From Bin5 sp965221145 (lineage in GTDB: Bacteria; Chloroflexota; Anaerolineae; Caldilineales; Caldilineaceae), in assembly GCA_965221145.1 (NCBI GenBank), contig OZ244877.1, positions 558,001 through 622,000 on the forward strand: 64,000 nt of DNA. The letters are read 5' to 3'. The notes under the pieces were generated by a model that worked only from the letters and a program-made list of their open reading frames with translations, searched no databases and was not told the DNA's origin. Numbering within the stretch: position 1 is the stretch's first letter; each line of letters opens with the position of its first letter. A program made the translations under genes and the position numbers. Shown here piece after piece: positions 31,591 through 40,444 of the stretch.

Positions 31591-33192
31591 ATGACTCAGG
31601 CCAAAGGACGGTATCTTGTATGCATGCTCTTGGCATTCGTCGTTCTGCTGGGCGCCTGCCAGCCTGTCGCTACGCCCGCCTCGGACGCCGAAATGCCCGC
31701 CGAGAAGAAGACCTTCGTCTACGCCGCCATCAGAGAGTGGCGCAGCCTGGAGGCATTTAATGCCTATGATGAATTGCAGGCGCCCGGCCTGCGCAATGTG
31801 ATCGAGGTGCTGTTGGACCGCGATCCCGTCACGAACGAGTTGATCCCCGAGCTTGCCACCTCTTTCGAGCCACTTGATGAACTGACTTGGCGATTTACAG
31901 TTCGCGAAGGGGTGACCTTCCACGACGGCTCGCCTCTCAACGCCGAGGCCGTCGCCTACGCCATCAACCATCAATGGGGCGAAGAGAACGCCTTCTCGGT
32001 TCGCGGCTTCATGGGGCCGCAGATAACGGCTGAGGCCGTGGACGAATTCACCGTCCACGTAATGACGGCCTCGCCGGACCCGATTCTGCCCAACCGCATG
32101 CACATCCAGGGCGTCTCATCAATGCGGCAGCTTCTCGAAGAGCCGGACCAATATCCTCTCGTGCCGATCGGCACCGGCCCATACAAGTTCAAAGAGTTCA
32201 GAGCGGGCGACGCATTCATCCTCGAAGCCAACCATGATTGGTGGGGCCTCGACCCTGACCAGGGGGCGCGCGGCGCGATCAACTTTGATGAGCTTGTCTT
32301 TCTCTATCGCGCCGAGGATGCCGTTCGACTCGCGCAGGTGAAGACCGGAGAGGCTGACATCGCCCAGTGGATTTCAGCCGAAAGCTGCCTGGAAGCGGAA
32401 GCCGCAGACGGAATCGGCTGCCGCAGCCAAGTCAGTGTCGAGACCCTGTGGATGCGAATGGACCTGGAGCCGCCGCGTGAAGGAACTGCCTTTGGCGATC
32501 AGCGGGTCAGGCTGGCATTCCAATTGGCCGTAGATTACGATACCATCGTTGACACCATTTTGGGCGGCCAGGCCACCATTGCCCGCCAGATGGTTGGCCC
32601 CTCCGCCACCGGTTACAATGAGAGCCTGGAGCCATACGGCTATGACCCGGAGCGGGCCAAGCAGCTTCTGGACGAGGCGGCAGCCGACGGCGTACCCGTC
32701 TATGAAACCGAGTTCGCCAACGCCAGTCTCAGCGGCTGGTTCGCACGCAGCGAGGAACTGCATCAGGCCGTGAACGGCTACCTGCAGGACGTCGGCATCA
32801 ACGTCGTGCTGGAGGTGTCCGAGCTTGATCCCTTCCTCGAGAAGGTCGGCGTGCGGCCCCCGCCTGGACGCGGCAGATACTTCTACGTCGGGCCGCACGG
32901 CAATGAGCTTTACGACTTTGCGCTTTCACTCAGCGGCCATCTCTCCTGTGGAAGTCCCTTCGCGGCCGGCTGTTTCCCCGAGCTTGATGAGATGGCTGAA
33001 GCTGCTGGGCCGCTGACTGGAGCGGAGCGCGATCAGGCCCTGCAGGATATCGCGCAGTTCGTCCATGATCAGGTCTATGCCGGCGCCGTCGCGCATCTGG
33101 ACCTCTCCTACGCCGTCAATGATTGCCTCAGCTGGGATGTTCCGCTAGGGCACCGGTCGTTGGCCAAGGATATGGACAATACCTGTGACTAA
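31591..33192 (+). CDS. Family 5 ABC transporter substrate-binding lipoprotein
   Basis: This is the extracellular binding protein of a peptide/nickel/oligosaccharide (SBP_bac_5) importer. The signal sequence CMLLAFVVLLGAC has its lipobox Cys at residue 23. Family hallmarks are LATSFEPLDELTWRFTVREGVTFHDGSPLNAEAV, VPIGTGPYKF and VRLAFQLAVDYDTIVDTI. The ATG at 31591 has AAAGGAG upstream. It heads a complete operon: SBP, DppB-like permease, DppC-DppD fusion and DppF-like ATPase. Neighbouring sugar-catabolic genes make an oligosaccharide or glycoside at least as likely as a peptide. Confidence 0.92.
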   Translation: MTQAKGRYLVCMLLAFVVLLGACQPVATPASDAEMPAEKKTFVYAAIREWRSLEAFNAYDELQAPGLRNVIEVLLDRDPVTNELIPELATSFEPLDELTWRFTVREGVTFHDGSPLNAEAVAYAINHQWGEENAFSVRGFMGPQITAEAVDEFTVHVMTASPDPILPNRMHIQGVSSMRQLLEEPDQYPLVPIGTGPYKFKEFRAGDAFILEANHDWWGLDPDQGARGAINFDELVFLYRAEDAVRLAQVKTGEADIAQWISAESCLEAEAADGIGCRSQVSVETLWMRMDLEPPREGTAFGDQRVRLAFQLAVDYDTIVDTILGGQATIARQMVGPSATGYNESLEPYGYDPERAKQLLDEAAADGVPVYETEFANASLSGWFARSEELHQAVNGYLQDVGINVVLEVSELDPFLEKVGVRPPPGRGRYFYVGPHGNELYDFALSLSGHLSCGSPFAAGCFPELDEMAEAAGPLTGAERDQALQDIAQFVHDQVYAGAVAHLDLSYAVNDCLSWDVPLGHRSLAKDMDNTCD

Positions 33193-33375
33193 GCGCCGAT
33201 TCTGATCGTTCGCGCCGTGTGCGCACGCATATAGCGCGAATGTTCAAAAACACCGGCGGCGAGTGGCGAACGCAGATGCTTTCCACTCGCCGCCGGTTTC
33301 AGGACAACGCCCAGGATAGGCAGGAGGAGCTTGTATGCGCGAGTAACTCTCCCTTGCCCCAAAAGGAGTGTCTAC

Positions 33376-34293
33376 ATGGCTGGCTACGTAGCTCGACGAC
33401 TTATCCAGTCGATCTTCGTCCTCGTGGTTGTCCTGACCCTTGTTTTCTTCGCAGGACGCGTCATTGGCAATCCGGCAGCCCTTATCTTGGGACCTGAAGC
33501 GCGTGCGGAGGATGTGAAAACACTTGAGGCACGCTTCGGCTATGACAAGCCGCCGCTTGTGCAGTTCGGGCGCTATGCACGCGGCGTTGTTGCCGGAGAT
33601 TTCGGCAACTCATGGTGGCAGCAAAGACCGGCGCTGCCCATGGCGCTGGAAAGACTGCCCGCTACTCTCAAACTCGCCGGGGTCACGATGCTGTTTGCGC
33701 TGCCGCTGGCCATGATCATGGGGTCGCTGGCGGCCTGGAAGCCTGGTTCACTGGTAGACAAAGGCGTCAACGTGATCTCGCTGACCGGCGCGTCGGCGGT
33801 CGATTTCTGGATCGGCCTGATGCTGATTCTCTTCTTCGCCGTTCAACTGAGATTGCTGCCAACGTCAGGCTCCGGTTCGTTGAAATTCATCATCTTGCCC
33901 GCCCTGACGTTGTCGCTGAGGCCCTTGGGTCGGGTCGCGCAGGTAACACGCAGCGCCATGCTGGACCAACTGAGCAAACCTTACATCAAGACCGCGCGCG
34001 CGAAGGGATTCAGAGAAAGGAATATCGTCCTGGGCCAGGCGCTTAAGAATGCCTTCATTCCGATTATCACCCTGTCAGGCGACGAGGCAATCTCCACACT
34101 TAACGGCGCAGTCGTCGTTGAGACCGTATTCGCCTGGCCCGGCTTAGGTCTCCTGATCGTCTCTGCTGTGACAAATAGGGATCTGCCGCTCATCGAGGCA
34201 TTGGTCTTTGTTGTGGCGATTATGATCATCGTCACAAATCTCCTGGTTGACCTTACCTATTCGTATTTGGATCCAAGAGTGCGCTACGGCTAG
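33376..34293 (+). CDS. ABC transporter permease (DppB/OppB type)
   Basis: The 305-residue permease has the N-terminal VARRLIQSIFVLVVVLTLVFFAGR helix and the EAA-type loop YIKTARAKGFRERNIVLGQALKNAFIPIIT. Six helices are predicted. The ATG at 33376 has AAAGGAG eight bases upstream. It forms the channel with the permease half of the next gene. Confidence 0.92.
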   Translation: MAGYVARRLIQSIFVLVVVLTLVFFAGRVIGNPAALILGPEARAEDVKTLEARFGYDKPPLVQFGRYARGVVAGDFGNSWWQQRPALPMALERLPATLKLAGVTMLFALPLAMIMGSLAAWKPGSLVDKGVNVISLTGASAVDFWIGLMLILFFAVQLRLLPTSGSGSLKFIILPALTLSLRPLGRVAQVTRSAMLDQLSKPYIKTARAKGFRERNIVLGQALKNAFIPIITLSGDEAISTLNGAVVVETVFAWPGLGLLIVSAVTNRDLPLIEALVFVVAIMIIVTNLLVDLTYSYLDPRVRYG

Positions 34294-34305
34294 AAAAGGG
34301 ATCGA

Positions 34306-36351
34306 GTGCCCGCTCCACTTCAGATGACCGCCGGCGACCGGCCAGCGGTGCGAGATTCAGGCGAGCCTGCGCGCAACATAACCGTTCGCACGTTGCTGGG
34401 CGCGCTCTGGCGGGACAAGCTGATGCTCTTCCCGCTGTTCTTTATTGTTGCCCTGACCGTGGCAGCAGTGGGAGCCGATATCCTCGCCCCACACGACCCG
34501 TTCGACCAGAACTTGCGTTCGCGCAATCTGCCGCCTATGTCCTCGCCCGCGGCCGAGACATCGGGATTTCCCTATCTGCTCGGCGCCGACCCGCTAGGGC
34601 GCGACCTGTTCAGCCGCCTGATTTTTGGCGCGCGCGTCTCACTCGCCGTCGGGCTGTCGAGCGTTCTGGCTTCGGGCACGCTTGGAATCCTGTTGGGATT
34701 AATGGCGGGCTACCATCGCGGATGGTTGGACGATCTCGTCATGCGCGGCGTGGATGTACTGATGGGTATACCGGGTCTGTTGCTGGCGCTCTTCATCCTG
34801 TTTCTGGTCGGCACCGGCTTCTGGAACCTGGTGATCGTATTCGCACTTACGCGCTGGATGATCTATGCGCGCGTGACGCGCGGCCTGACGCTCTCTTTTC
34901 GCGAGCAGCCGTTCGTGGAAGGCGCGCAAACGATCGGTTGCAGTGACAGCCGCATCATCTTTCGGCATATCCTGCCCAATCTGGCCTCGCCAATCATGGT
35001 ATTGGCGACACTGGAGATCGCGATCGTGATCCTCGCCGAGGCCGGTTTGAGTTTCCTGGGAATGGGAATCCAGCCGCCTGCGCCCACTTGGGGCCGCATG
35101 GTCGCCGAGGGCCGCGATTATATTACGAGCGCATGGTGGCTGATCACTTTTCCCGGCCTCGCCATCCTGTTTACAGCCTTGTCTCTGAATCTCACGGCGT
35201 CATGGTTCCGCACGCTCAGCGATCCCGTGCAGCGCTGGCGATGGTTCATGGGCCGGCCTGAGCCGCGCCGTGAAGCAGATCCGGAGATTGCCTTGCCGCA
35301 CAGCGAGTCGCAGAGCGGCCGCACAAGCAAAGATGTCTCCGAACCGTCGCATCAGCCGGCGGCCAGCGGGCATCACCTGCTCGAAGTGATCGACCTGCGG
35401 GTCAACTTCCACACGCCCGATGGCCTGCTCAATGCGGTGAATGGGATCAGCTACACGCTGGATCGGGGCCAAACACTGGCCATTCTGGGCGAGTCAGGCT
35501 CGGGCAAGACCGTGAGCGCCGAAGCTGTTATGGGGATCCTCGATAGCCCGCCCGCGTTCGTGCCCGGTGGATCGGTTCTCTTCGATGGCGTCGACCTGCT
35601 GCAAATCAGCCCAAGACGGCGGCGGCGGCTCTGCGGCGAGAAGATCGCAATGATCTTCCAGGATCCTTTGAGCGCTTTGAACCCAGCCTACACCGTCGGC
35701 TCCCAGATTGCGGGGATGTTCCAGGAGCATCGCGGCACATCGAAACGTGAAGCCACTGCCAGAGCGATTGAACTGATGGATCGGGTACGTATTCCATCTG
35801 CCCGCGAACGAGCGCAGGACTATCCGCACCAGTTTTCGGGCGGTATGCGCCAACGTGTGATGATCGCCTCGGCCATTGCATTGCATCCCGATCTGCTCAT
35901 CGCTGACGAGCCAACGACCGCCCTGGATGTCACCGTACAGGCACAGATCATGGAGCTGCTGGCCGAAATCCAGCTAGAGACCGGCATGGGCCTGATCCTC
36001 ATCACGCATGATCTGGGTGTGGTGGCAGACGTTGCCGATAACGTGGCCGTGATGTATGCTGGCAAAATTGTGGAAACCGGTCCGATCGAGGATATCTATA
36101 GCCGTCCGGCGCATCCCTACACCAAAGGGCTTTTGGAGTCTGTGCCGCGAGTGGATCGAAAGATGGAGTCGCTGCAACAGATCAGCGGAGCGCCGCCCAA
36201 CCTTCGCTTCATCCCGTCGGGCTGTCCTTTTCATCCGCGCTGCGCGTATGTAGTTGACCGCTGCTCGGTCGAACCGCCGCCACTCTACGAGGTCTGGCAA
36301 GAACGCAGCGCATCTTGCCATCGTTTCGAGGATGTCATGCATGTCAGCTGA
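34306..36351 (+). CDS. Fused ABC permease (DppC type) and ATPase (DppD type)
   Basis: Residues ~25-310 are a DppC-like permease (YLLGADPLGRDLFSRLIFGARVSL, EQPFVEGAQTIGCSDSRIIFRHILPN loop, GLSFLGMGIQPPAPTWGRM). After a ~50-residue hydrophilic linker, residues ~365-680 are a DppD-like ATPase with Walker A GESGSGKTVS, Q-loop IFQDPLSALNP, signature FSGGMRQRV, Walker B LLIADEPTTALD and the oligopeptide-ATPase C-terminal Cys cluster region GCPFHPRCAYVVDRC. The linker is in frame with no stop, so the fusion is genuine here; such permease-ATPase fusions occur in Actinobacteria and Chloroflexota. It overlaps the next gene. Confidence 0.92.
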   Translation: MPAPLQMTAGDRPAVRDSGEPARNITVRTLLGALWRDKLMLFPLFFIVALTVAAVGADILAPHDPFDQNLRSRNLPPMSSPAAETSGFPYLLGADPLGRDLFSRLIFGARVSLAVGLSSVLASGTLGILLGLMAGYHRGWLDDLVMRGVDVLMGIPGLLLALFILFLVGTGFWNLVIVFALTRWMIYARVTRGLTLSFREQPFVEGAQTIGCSDSRIIFRHILPNLASPIMVLATLEIAIVILAEAGLSFLGMGIQPPAPTWGRMVAEGRDYITSAWWLITFPGLAILFTALSLNLTASWFRTLSDPVQRWRWFMGRPEPRREADPEIALPHSESQSGRTSKDVSEPSHQPAASGHHLLEVIDLRVNFHTPDGLLNAVNGISYTLDRGQTLAILGESGSGKTVSAEAVMGILDSPPAFVPGGSVLFDGVDLLQISPRRRRRLCGEKIAMIFQDPLSALNPAYTVGSQIAGMFQEHRGTSKREATARAIELMDRVRIPSARERAQDYPHQFSGGMRQRVMIASAIALHPDLLIADEPTTALDVTVQAQIMELLAEIQLETGMGLILITHDLGVVADVADNVAVMYAGKIVETGPIEDIYSRPAHPYTKGLLESVPRVDRKMESLQQISGAPPNLRFIPSGCPFHPRCAYVVDRCSVEPPPLYEVWQERSASCHRFEDVMHVS

Positions 36352-37459
36352 CAGCTTTCGCCGCCGAGCCGACCACCGCAGAACCGGGGAACACCCCGGA
36401 GGCGCGAGAGGTGAAACAGGGCCGCCTGTCCAGCCCACAGGAGGGCCCGAGCAGCCATTGCTCAGGGTAAGAGATCTTGTAAAGTATTATCCGACAGAGC
36501 GGAAGGGGTTTTTGCGTGCTCGGCGTGGAGCGATTAAGGCGGTTGACGGTGTAAGTTTCGACTTGTACCGAGGCGAGACGCTCGGGCTGGTCGGCGAAAC
36601 GGGCTGTGGAAAATCGACCATTGCCAGAACCCTGATGCGTCTGGAGGAACCGACCAGCGGCGCAGCACACTTTAAAGGACGTGATCTCTTCACCCTGTCG
36701 AAAGCGTCAGTACAGGCCCTGAGACGCGAGATGCAGATGGTTTTCCAGGATCCCTTCGCCTCACTGAATCCGCGCATGGAAGTGGGCCAGATCATCGCCG
36801 AGCCGTGGGTCGTGCATCCGGGCATCGTGCCGAAGGAAGAGCAGAGCCAGCGAGTCTGCGCGCTGCTTGAGCGTGTCGGGTTGCTGGCAACGGATGCCCA
36901 CCGCTACCCGCATGAGTTTTCGGGCGGGCAGCGCCAGCGCATCGGGATCGCCCGGGCCCTGGCCTTACAACCGGATCTGATTATCTGCGATGAACCTGTC
37001 TCGGCGCTTGACGTCTCGGTGCAGGCGCAGGTCATAAATCTGTTAGCGGAACTCCAGGCCGAACTGGGGCTGGCCTACATCTTCATTGCTCACGATCTGG
37101 CTGTTGTGCGACAGATCTGTGATCGCGTCGCAGTCATGCATCTGGGCCGGATTGTGGAGATCGGCAACGAGAATGAAATCTATGCACAGCCAACCCATCC
37201 TTACACGCAGGCCCTGCTCTCGGCGGTGCCGGTGCCGAACCCGGTAGGCCGTAAGGAAAGGAAGCGCATTGTACTGGAGGGGGAACTGCCAAGTTCTGTG
37301 AATCCTCCTTCGGGTTGCACTTTTCGAACTCGTTGCTGGAAGGCCGAGTCGATCTGCAGCCAGGATCGTCCACAACTCATTGATCGATTTAACCATGGTC
37401 ATCCGAGCGCCTGCCACTTCGCCGAGTTGCAGATCGCGCCGGCAGCAGAGATGGCCTGA
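36341..37459 (+). CDS. ABC transporter ATPase (DppF/OppF type)
   Basis: This is the second ATPase of the same importer. It has Walker A GETGCGKSTIA, Q-loop VFQDPFASLNP, signature FSGGQRQRI, Walker B LIICDEPVSALD, H-loop IAHDLAV, and the C-terminal GCTFRTRCWKAESIC Cys cluster. The ATG at 36341 overlaps the end of the fusion gene by 11 bp and has GAGG upstream. About 35 residues of basic, Gly/Pro-rich sequence precede the ABC domain. Confidence 0.92.
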   Translation: MSADSFRRRADHRRTGEHPGGARGETGPPVQPTGGPEQPLLRVRDLVKYYPTERKGFLRARRGAIKAVDGVSFDLYRGETLGLVGETGCGKSTIARTLMRLEEPTSGAAHFKGRDLFTLSKASVQALRREMQMVFQDPFASLNPRMEVGQIIAEPWVVHPGIVPKEEQSQRVCALLERVGLLATDAHRYPHEFSGGQRQRIGIARALALQPDLIICDEPVSALDVSVQAQVINLLAELQAELGLAYIFIAHDLAVVRQICDRVAVMHLGRIVEIGNENEIYAQPTHPYTQALLSAVPVPNPVGRKERKRIVLEGELPSSVNPPSGCTFRTRCWKAESICSQDRPQLIDRFNHGHPSACHFAELQIAPAAEMA

Positions 37460-37524
37460 CGCAACCCCCGGTGGCTCGTAGCGCTGTGCTATCCACGATT
37501 CACTATCAAGAGGAGGGGATGTAG

Positions 37525-38481
37525 ATGAAGATCGGTGCCCTGCTCTGGGCGCAGCAGACCGATTGGCCGGCGCTGCGGGATGCCGCGATCGCGGCTGACC
37601 GGGCCGGGTTCGACTCTCTCTGGATTTCCGATCATCTCCTCTGCCCGGTTGGCCCGTGGCGAAATCCGGTCTACGAAGCCTGGGCGACCATCGCCGGCCT
37701 GGGCGCACTGACCGAGCGGGCGACGATCGGCACGCTGGTGGGGGCGATTACCTTGCGCAACCCCGGCCTGGTGGCGAAGTTGGCGGCGACGGTTGACCAC
37801 ATCACCGGGGGACGGGCGGTGCTGGGCCTGGGCGGGGCCTGGCTTGCGCGCGAGCATCATATGCACGGCATTGACTTCGGGGCGAGCGCGGGTGAACGAC
37901 TGGACCGACTCCACGAAGCCGTCCCGCTCATTCGCCGCCTGCTCGATGGCGAGACGGTGACCCACAGTGGTCGCTTCTACAATCTGGTGGAGGCGGAGCA
38001 GTTCCCGCGGCCGTTGCAGACCCGCCTGCCGATTCTGATCGGGGGCCAGGGACGGCGCAAGACGCTGCGCACCGTCGCCATGTACGCAGATATGTGGCAC
38101 ACACAGCACGGCTCACTTGAGCAGATTCAGGCCAGTGACGCGGTGCTGCGCGCGCACTGCGCGGCTGTGGGACGGGACCCGGCCACCATTGAGCGACTGG
38201 CGAGCAAGTGGGTTACAATTCGGGACGACCCTGACGAAGCGCGGCGCGAACTGGAGGCGTCGCTACGTTATCACGGCCTGGAGGAATACGAGCCTACGAT
38301 CCTGGCAGCGGGAACACCGGCCGCGGTGGCGCAAGAACTGCGGGCCCACGTCGATGCCGGATTTGCGCATATTCTGTTCAGCTTGCGAGCGCCATTTGAC
38401 CACGAAACGATTGAGCGGATGCCAGAGGTACGGCGTTTGCTGGCGCACGCTGACAGCAATTCTGACCCAAGTGGTCAGTAA
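37525..38481 (+). CDS. LLM-class F420/FMN-dependent oxidoreductase
   Basis: The 318-residue luciferase-like TIM barrel shows WISDHLL, LGALTERATIGTLVGAITLRNPGLVAKLAATVDHITGGRAVLGLG and PILIGGQGRRKTLR. These are the F420/FMN-binding features of the family (methylene-H4MPT reductase and F420-dependent dehydrogenase types). The substrate is unknown. AGGAGG lies upstream of the ATG. Its closeness to the ABC operon suggests a role in modifying the imported substrate, which is inference. Confidence 0.88.
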   Translation: MKIGALLWAQQTDWPALRDAAIAADRAGFDSLWISDHLLCPVGPWRNPVYEAWATIAGLGALTERATIGTLVGAITLRNPGLVAKLAATVDHITGGRAVLGLGGAWLAREHHMHGIDFGASAGERLDRLHEAVPLIRRLLDGETVTHSGRFYNLVEAEQFPRPLQTRLPILIGGQGRRKTLRTVAMYADMWHTQHGSLEQIQASDAVLRAHCAAVGRDPATIERLASKWVTIRDDPDEARRELEASLRYHGLEEYEPTILAAGTPAAVAQELRAHVDAGFAHILFSLRAPFDHETIERMPEVRRLLAHADSNSDPSGQ

Positions 38482-38666
38482 CTCCACTGGCACTAAGGAA
38501 GGAGGAATGCTGAATGCGCCCCTGCTCGACGGGGCGCGGCGGGCAGCAAGACACGGACCAACATTCATCAGGCAGTACACGACCCTTTTTGGCCGGCGCT
38601 GACCGCAGGGTATGCGCACCTGGCGACCGGTCAAGACATTCGATCCATGAAAGGAGAAAATCAACC

Positions 38667-39086
38667 ATGGCAGACGGAATGAGGTATGTGTTCAAAGTGA
38701 CCGATGTCCCACTGATCCAGTCTCCTGACGGCACGATGCGCGACAGCGTTATGATCACCGAAGACACGTGCGGCTCGGATCAGTACACGGCGGGCCTGTT
38801 CTGGGTGCGCCCGGGCACGCACGGTCACTCCGATGTACATCCGGCGCAGGACGAGGTCTACTACATCATCCAAGGGCGCGGAATCCTGCACATGGAAGGG
38901 GTGGAGCACCGCATGGAGGCCGGTGATGTCGTCTTCGTGCCGATGGGCCACGAGCATTCCGTCTCCAATGATGGGGATGAGGTGCTGAGCCTATTCTGGG
39001 CGATTGGCGCCGGTTGGAGCACGCTGCCGGAGATCCGGGACGAACTCAGCACATGGCCGGAGATCCCGGCGGACAGCAGTTGGTAA
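38667..39086 (+). CDS. Cupin-domain protein
   Basis: The 139-residue single-domain cupin shows motif 1 GTHGHSDVHPAQDEVYYIIQGRG with the usual two His and one Glu, and motif 2 EAGDVVFVPMGHEHSVSNDG with the fourth ligand His. It probably binds a divalent metal and acts on a small sugar or keto acid. The start has AAAGGAG upstream. A longer in-frame start at 38514 would add unconserved sequence. Confidence 0.85.
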   Translation: MADGMRYVFKVTDVPLIQSPDGTMRDSVMITEDTCGSDQYTAGLFWVRPGTHGHSDVHPAQDEVYYIIQGRGILHMEGVEHRMEAGDVVFVPMGHEHSVSNDGDEVLSLFWAIGAGWSTLPEIRDELSTWPEIPADSSW

Positions 39087-39135
39087 ACGACGATGGTCGG
39101 TGACCAGTGATCCGTAGCCAGGCACTAACCACTAA

Positions 39136-39224
39136 GTGACTGTCCGCAAATAACGTAGCGATTTCAATCGAGTTCAGACTGATTTGTCGAACAAAACCGC
39201 TGAATTGAAAACGGACAGTTACTA
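39136..39224. mobile_element. Small MITE-like element with ACTGTCCG inverted ends
   Basis: AGTGACTGTCCG at the left and CGGACAGTTACT at the right are inverted repeats with one mismatch, enclosing ~65 bp of A/T-richer non-coding sequence. ACTAA flanks it on both sides (39133 and 39222 regions), as expected for a target duplication. Single copy in the window. Confidence 0.45.
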
Positions 39225-39248
39225 ACCACTGACCACTGGGGTTGCGAG

Positions 39249-40292
39249 ATGGTTCGATTCTGCATCTTCGGCGCCGGTCAGATGGGGAAGCGCCACGCGC
39301 GCACCCTGGCGGAACACCCTAAAGCGACGATACACAGCGTCTGCGATCTTCTGCCCGACGCCGCGGCCGAACTGGCCGCGCAACATGGCGCCATCGCCGT
39401 GTCCGACATAGAGAGCGCATTGGCCGACCCGGCGGTCGACGCGGTGGTCATCACGACACCGGCAAGCTCCCATGCGGAGCTGGTGGTGGCGGCGGCGCGT
39501 GCGGGCAAGGCGATCTTCTGTGAAAAGCCGCTGGCGGAAGATATCCCCGGCGCCCGCGCTGCGGTTGAGGAGGTCAGGCGGGCGGGCGTGGCGAGCTTCA
39601 TGGGCTTCATGAAGCGTTTCGAGCCAAGCCATCTGGCGCTGATTCAGGCGGTGCGGGCCGGCGAGGTCGGCGATGTCGAACTGGTGCTGCTGACCAACCG
39701 CGATCCGAAGGTGACGCTGCTTGAACTGAGCCGCGAGACACATCAGAGCGCGCCGTATACCTTGCTGCGTGAATCGACCGTGCATGACTTCGATCTGGCG
39801 CGCGCTCTGTTAAGCGATGAACCGGTGGAGGTCTACGTGGCGGCATCGAGTCTGGTCGAACCGGAGCTTGGCAGACTGGGCGAGGTCGATGCCGCGCTGA
39901 CGACGCTCAAGACCGCCCGCGGCGCGCTCTGCAACATCAACAACATCTGGCGCACGACATACGGCTATGACCAGCGGCTTGAGGTGCATGGCTCAAAGGG
40001 GATGCTGCGCGCGGAGAACCGGCCCGAGACGAGCCTCGTGCGCTACACGGCCGCGGGCGCGCTGCATGACAGGCTGCTCTCCGGCCCCGCGGACGGCTCG
40101 CAGTTCTACTTCCACAAGTATGCCGAAGCCTACCCGCGCGAGATGAACCACTTCGTCGAGTCGCTGGAGGAGGGCAGAACGCCCATGATCAGCGTTGAGG
40201 ACGGCTACCGCTCACAGCTGCTGGTCGAGGCCGCGGTCGAATCTTTGAAGACGAACCGTCCCGTACAGGTGGCGGAGCCGGAATTGCAATGA
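39249..40292 (+). CDS. Gfo/Idh/MocA-family oxidoreductase
   Basis: The Rossmann domain begins CIFGAGQMGKRHARTLAEHP and carries the family motif IFCEKPLAEDIPGA (EKP). The C-terminal domain has RESTVHDFDLARALL, where the His acts in catalysis. Length 347 is typical. Members oxidise or reduce sugars and cyclitols with NAD(P); inositol dehydrogenases resemble it in layout. The ribosome binding site is weak (GTTGCGAG). It precedes a second ABC operon. Confidence 0.9.
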   Translation: MVRFCIFGAGQMGKRHARTLAEHPKATIHSVCDLLPDAAAELAAQHGAIAVSDIESALADPAVDAVVITTPASSHAELVVAAARAGKAIFCEKPLAEDIPGARAAVEEVRRAGVASFMGFMKRFEPSHLALIQAVRAGEVGDVELVLLTNRDPKVTLLELSRETHQSAPYTLLRESTVHDFDLARALLSDEPVEVYVAASSLVEPELGRLGEVDAALTTLKTARGALCNINNIWRTTYGYDQRLEVHGSKGMLRAENRPETSLVRYTAAGALHDRLLSGPADGSQFYFHKYAEAYPREMNHFVESLEEGRTPMISVEDGYRSQLLVEAAVESLKTNRPVQVAEPELQ

Positions 40293-40444
40293 ACAGTGGA
40301 TAGTGGCGAGTGGATGGTCACTGCAAGCACAGAGGAGAAGGTGAAGACGAGAACCCGACTCCTCATTTCTCGCAGTTCGACAAGCCACAAATCACTATCC
40401 ACTATCCACAAACCACTATCCACTTTACACGGAGGAGTCAGGAG

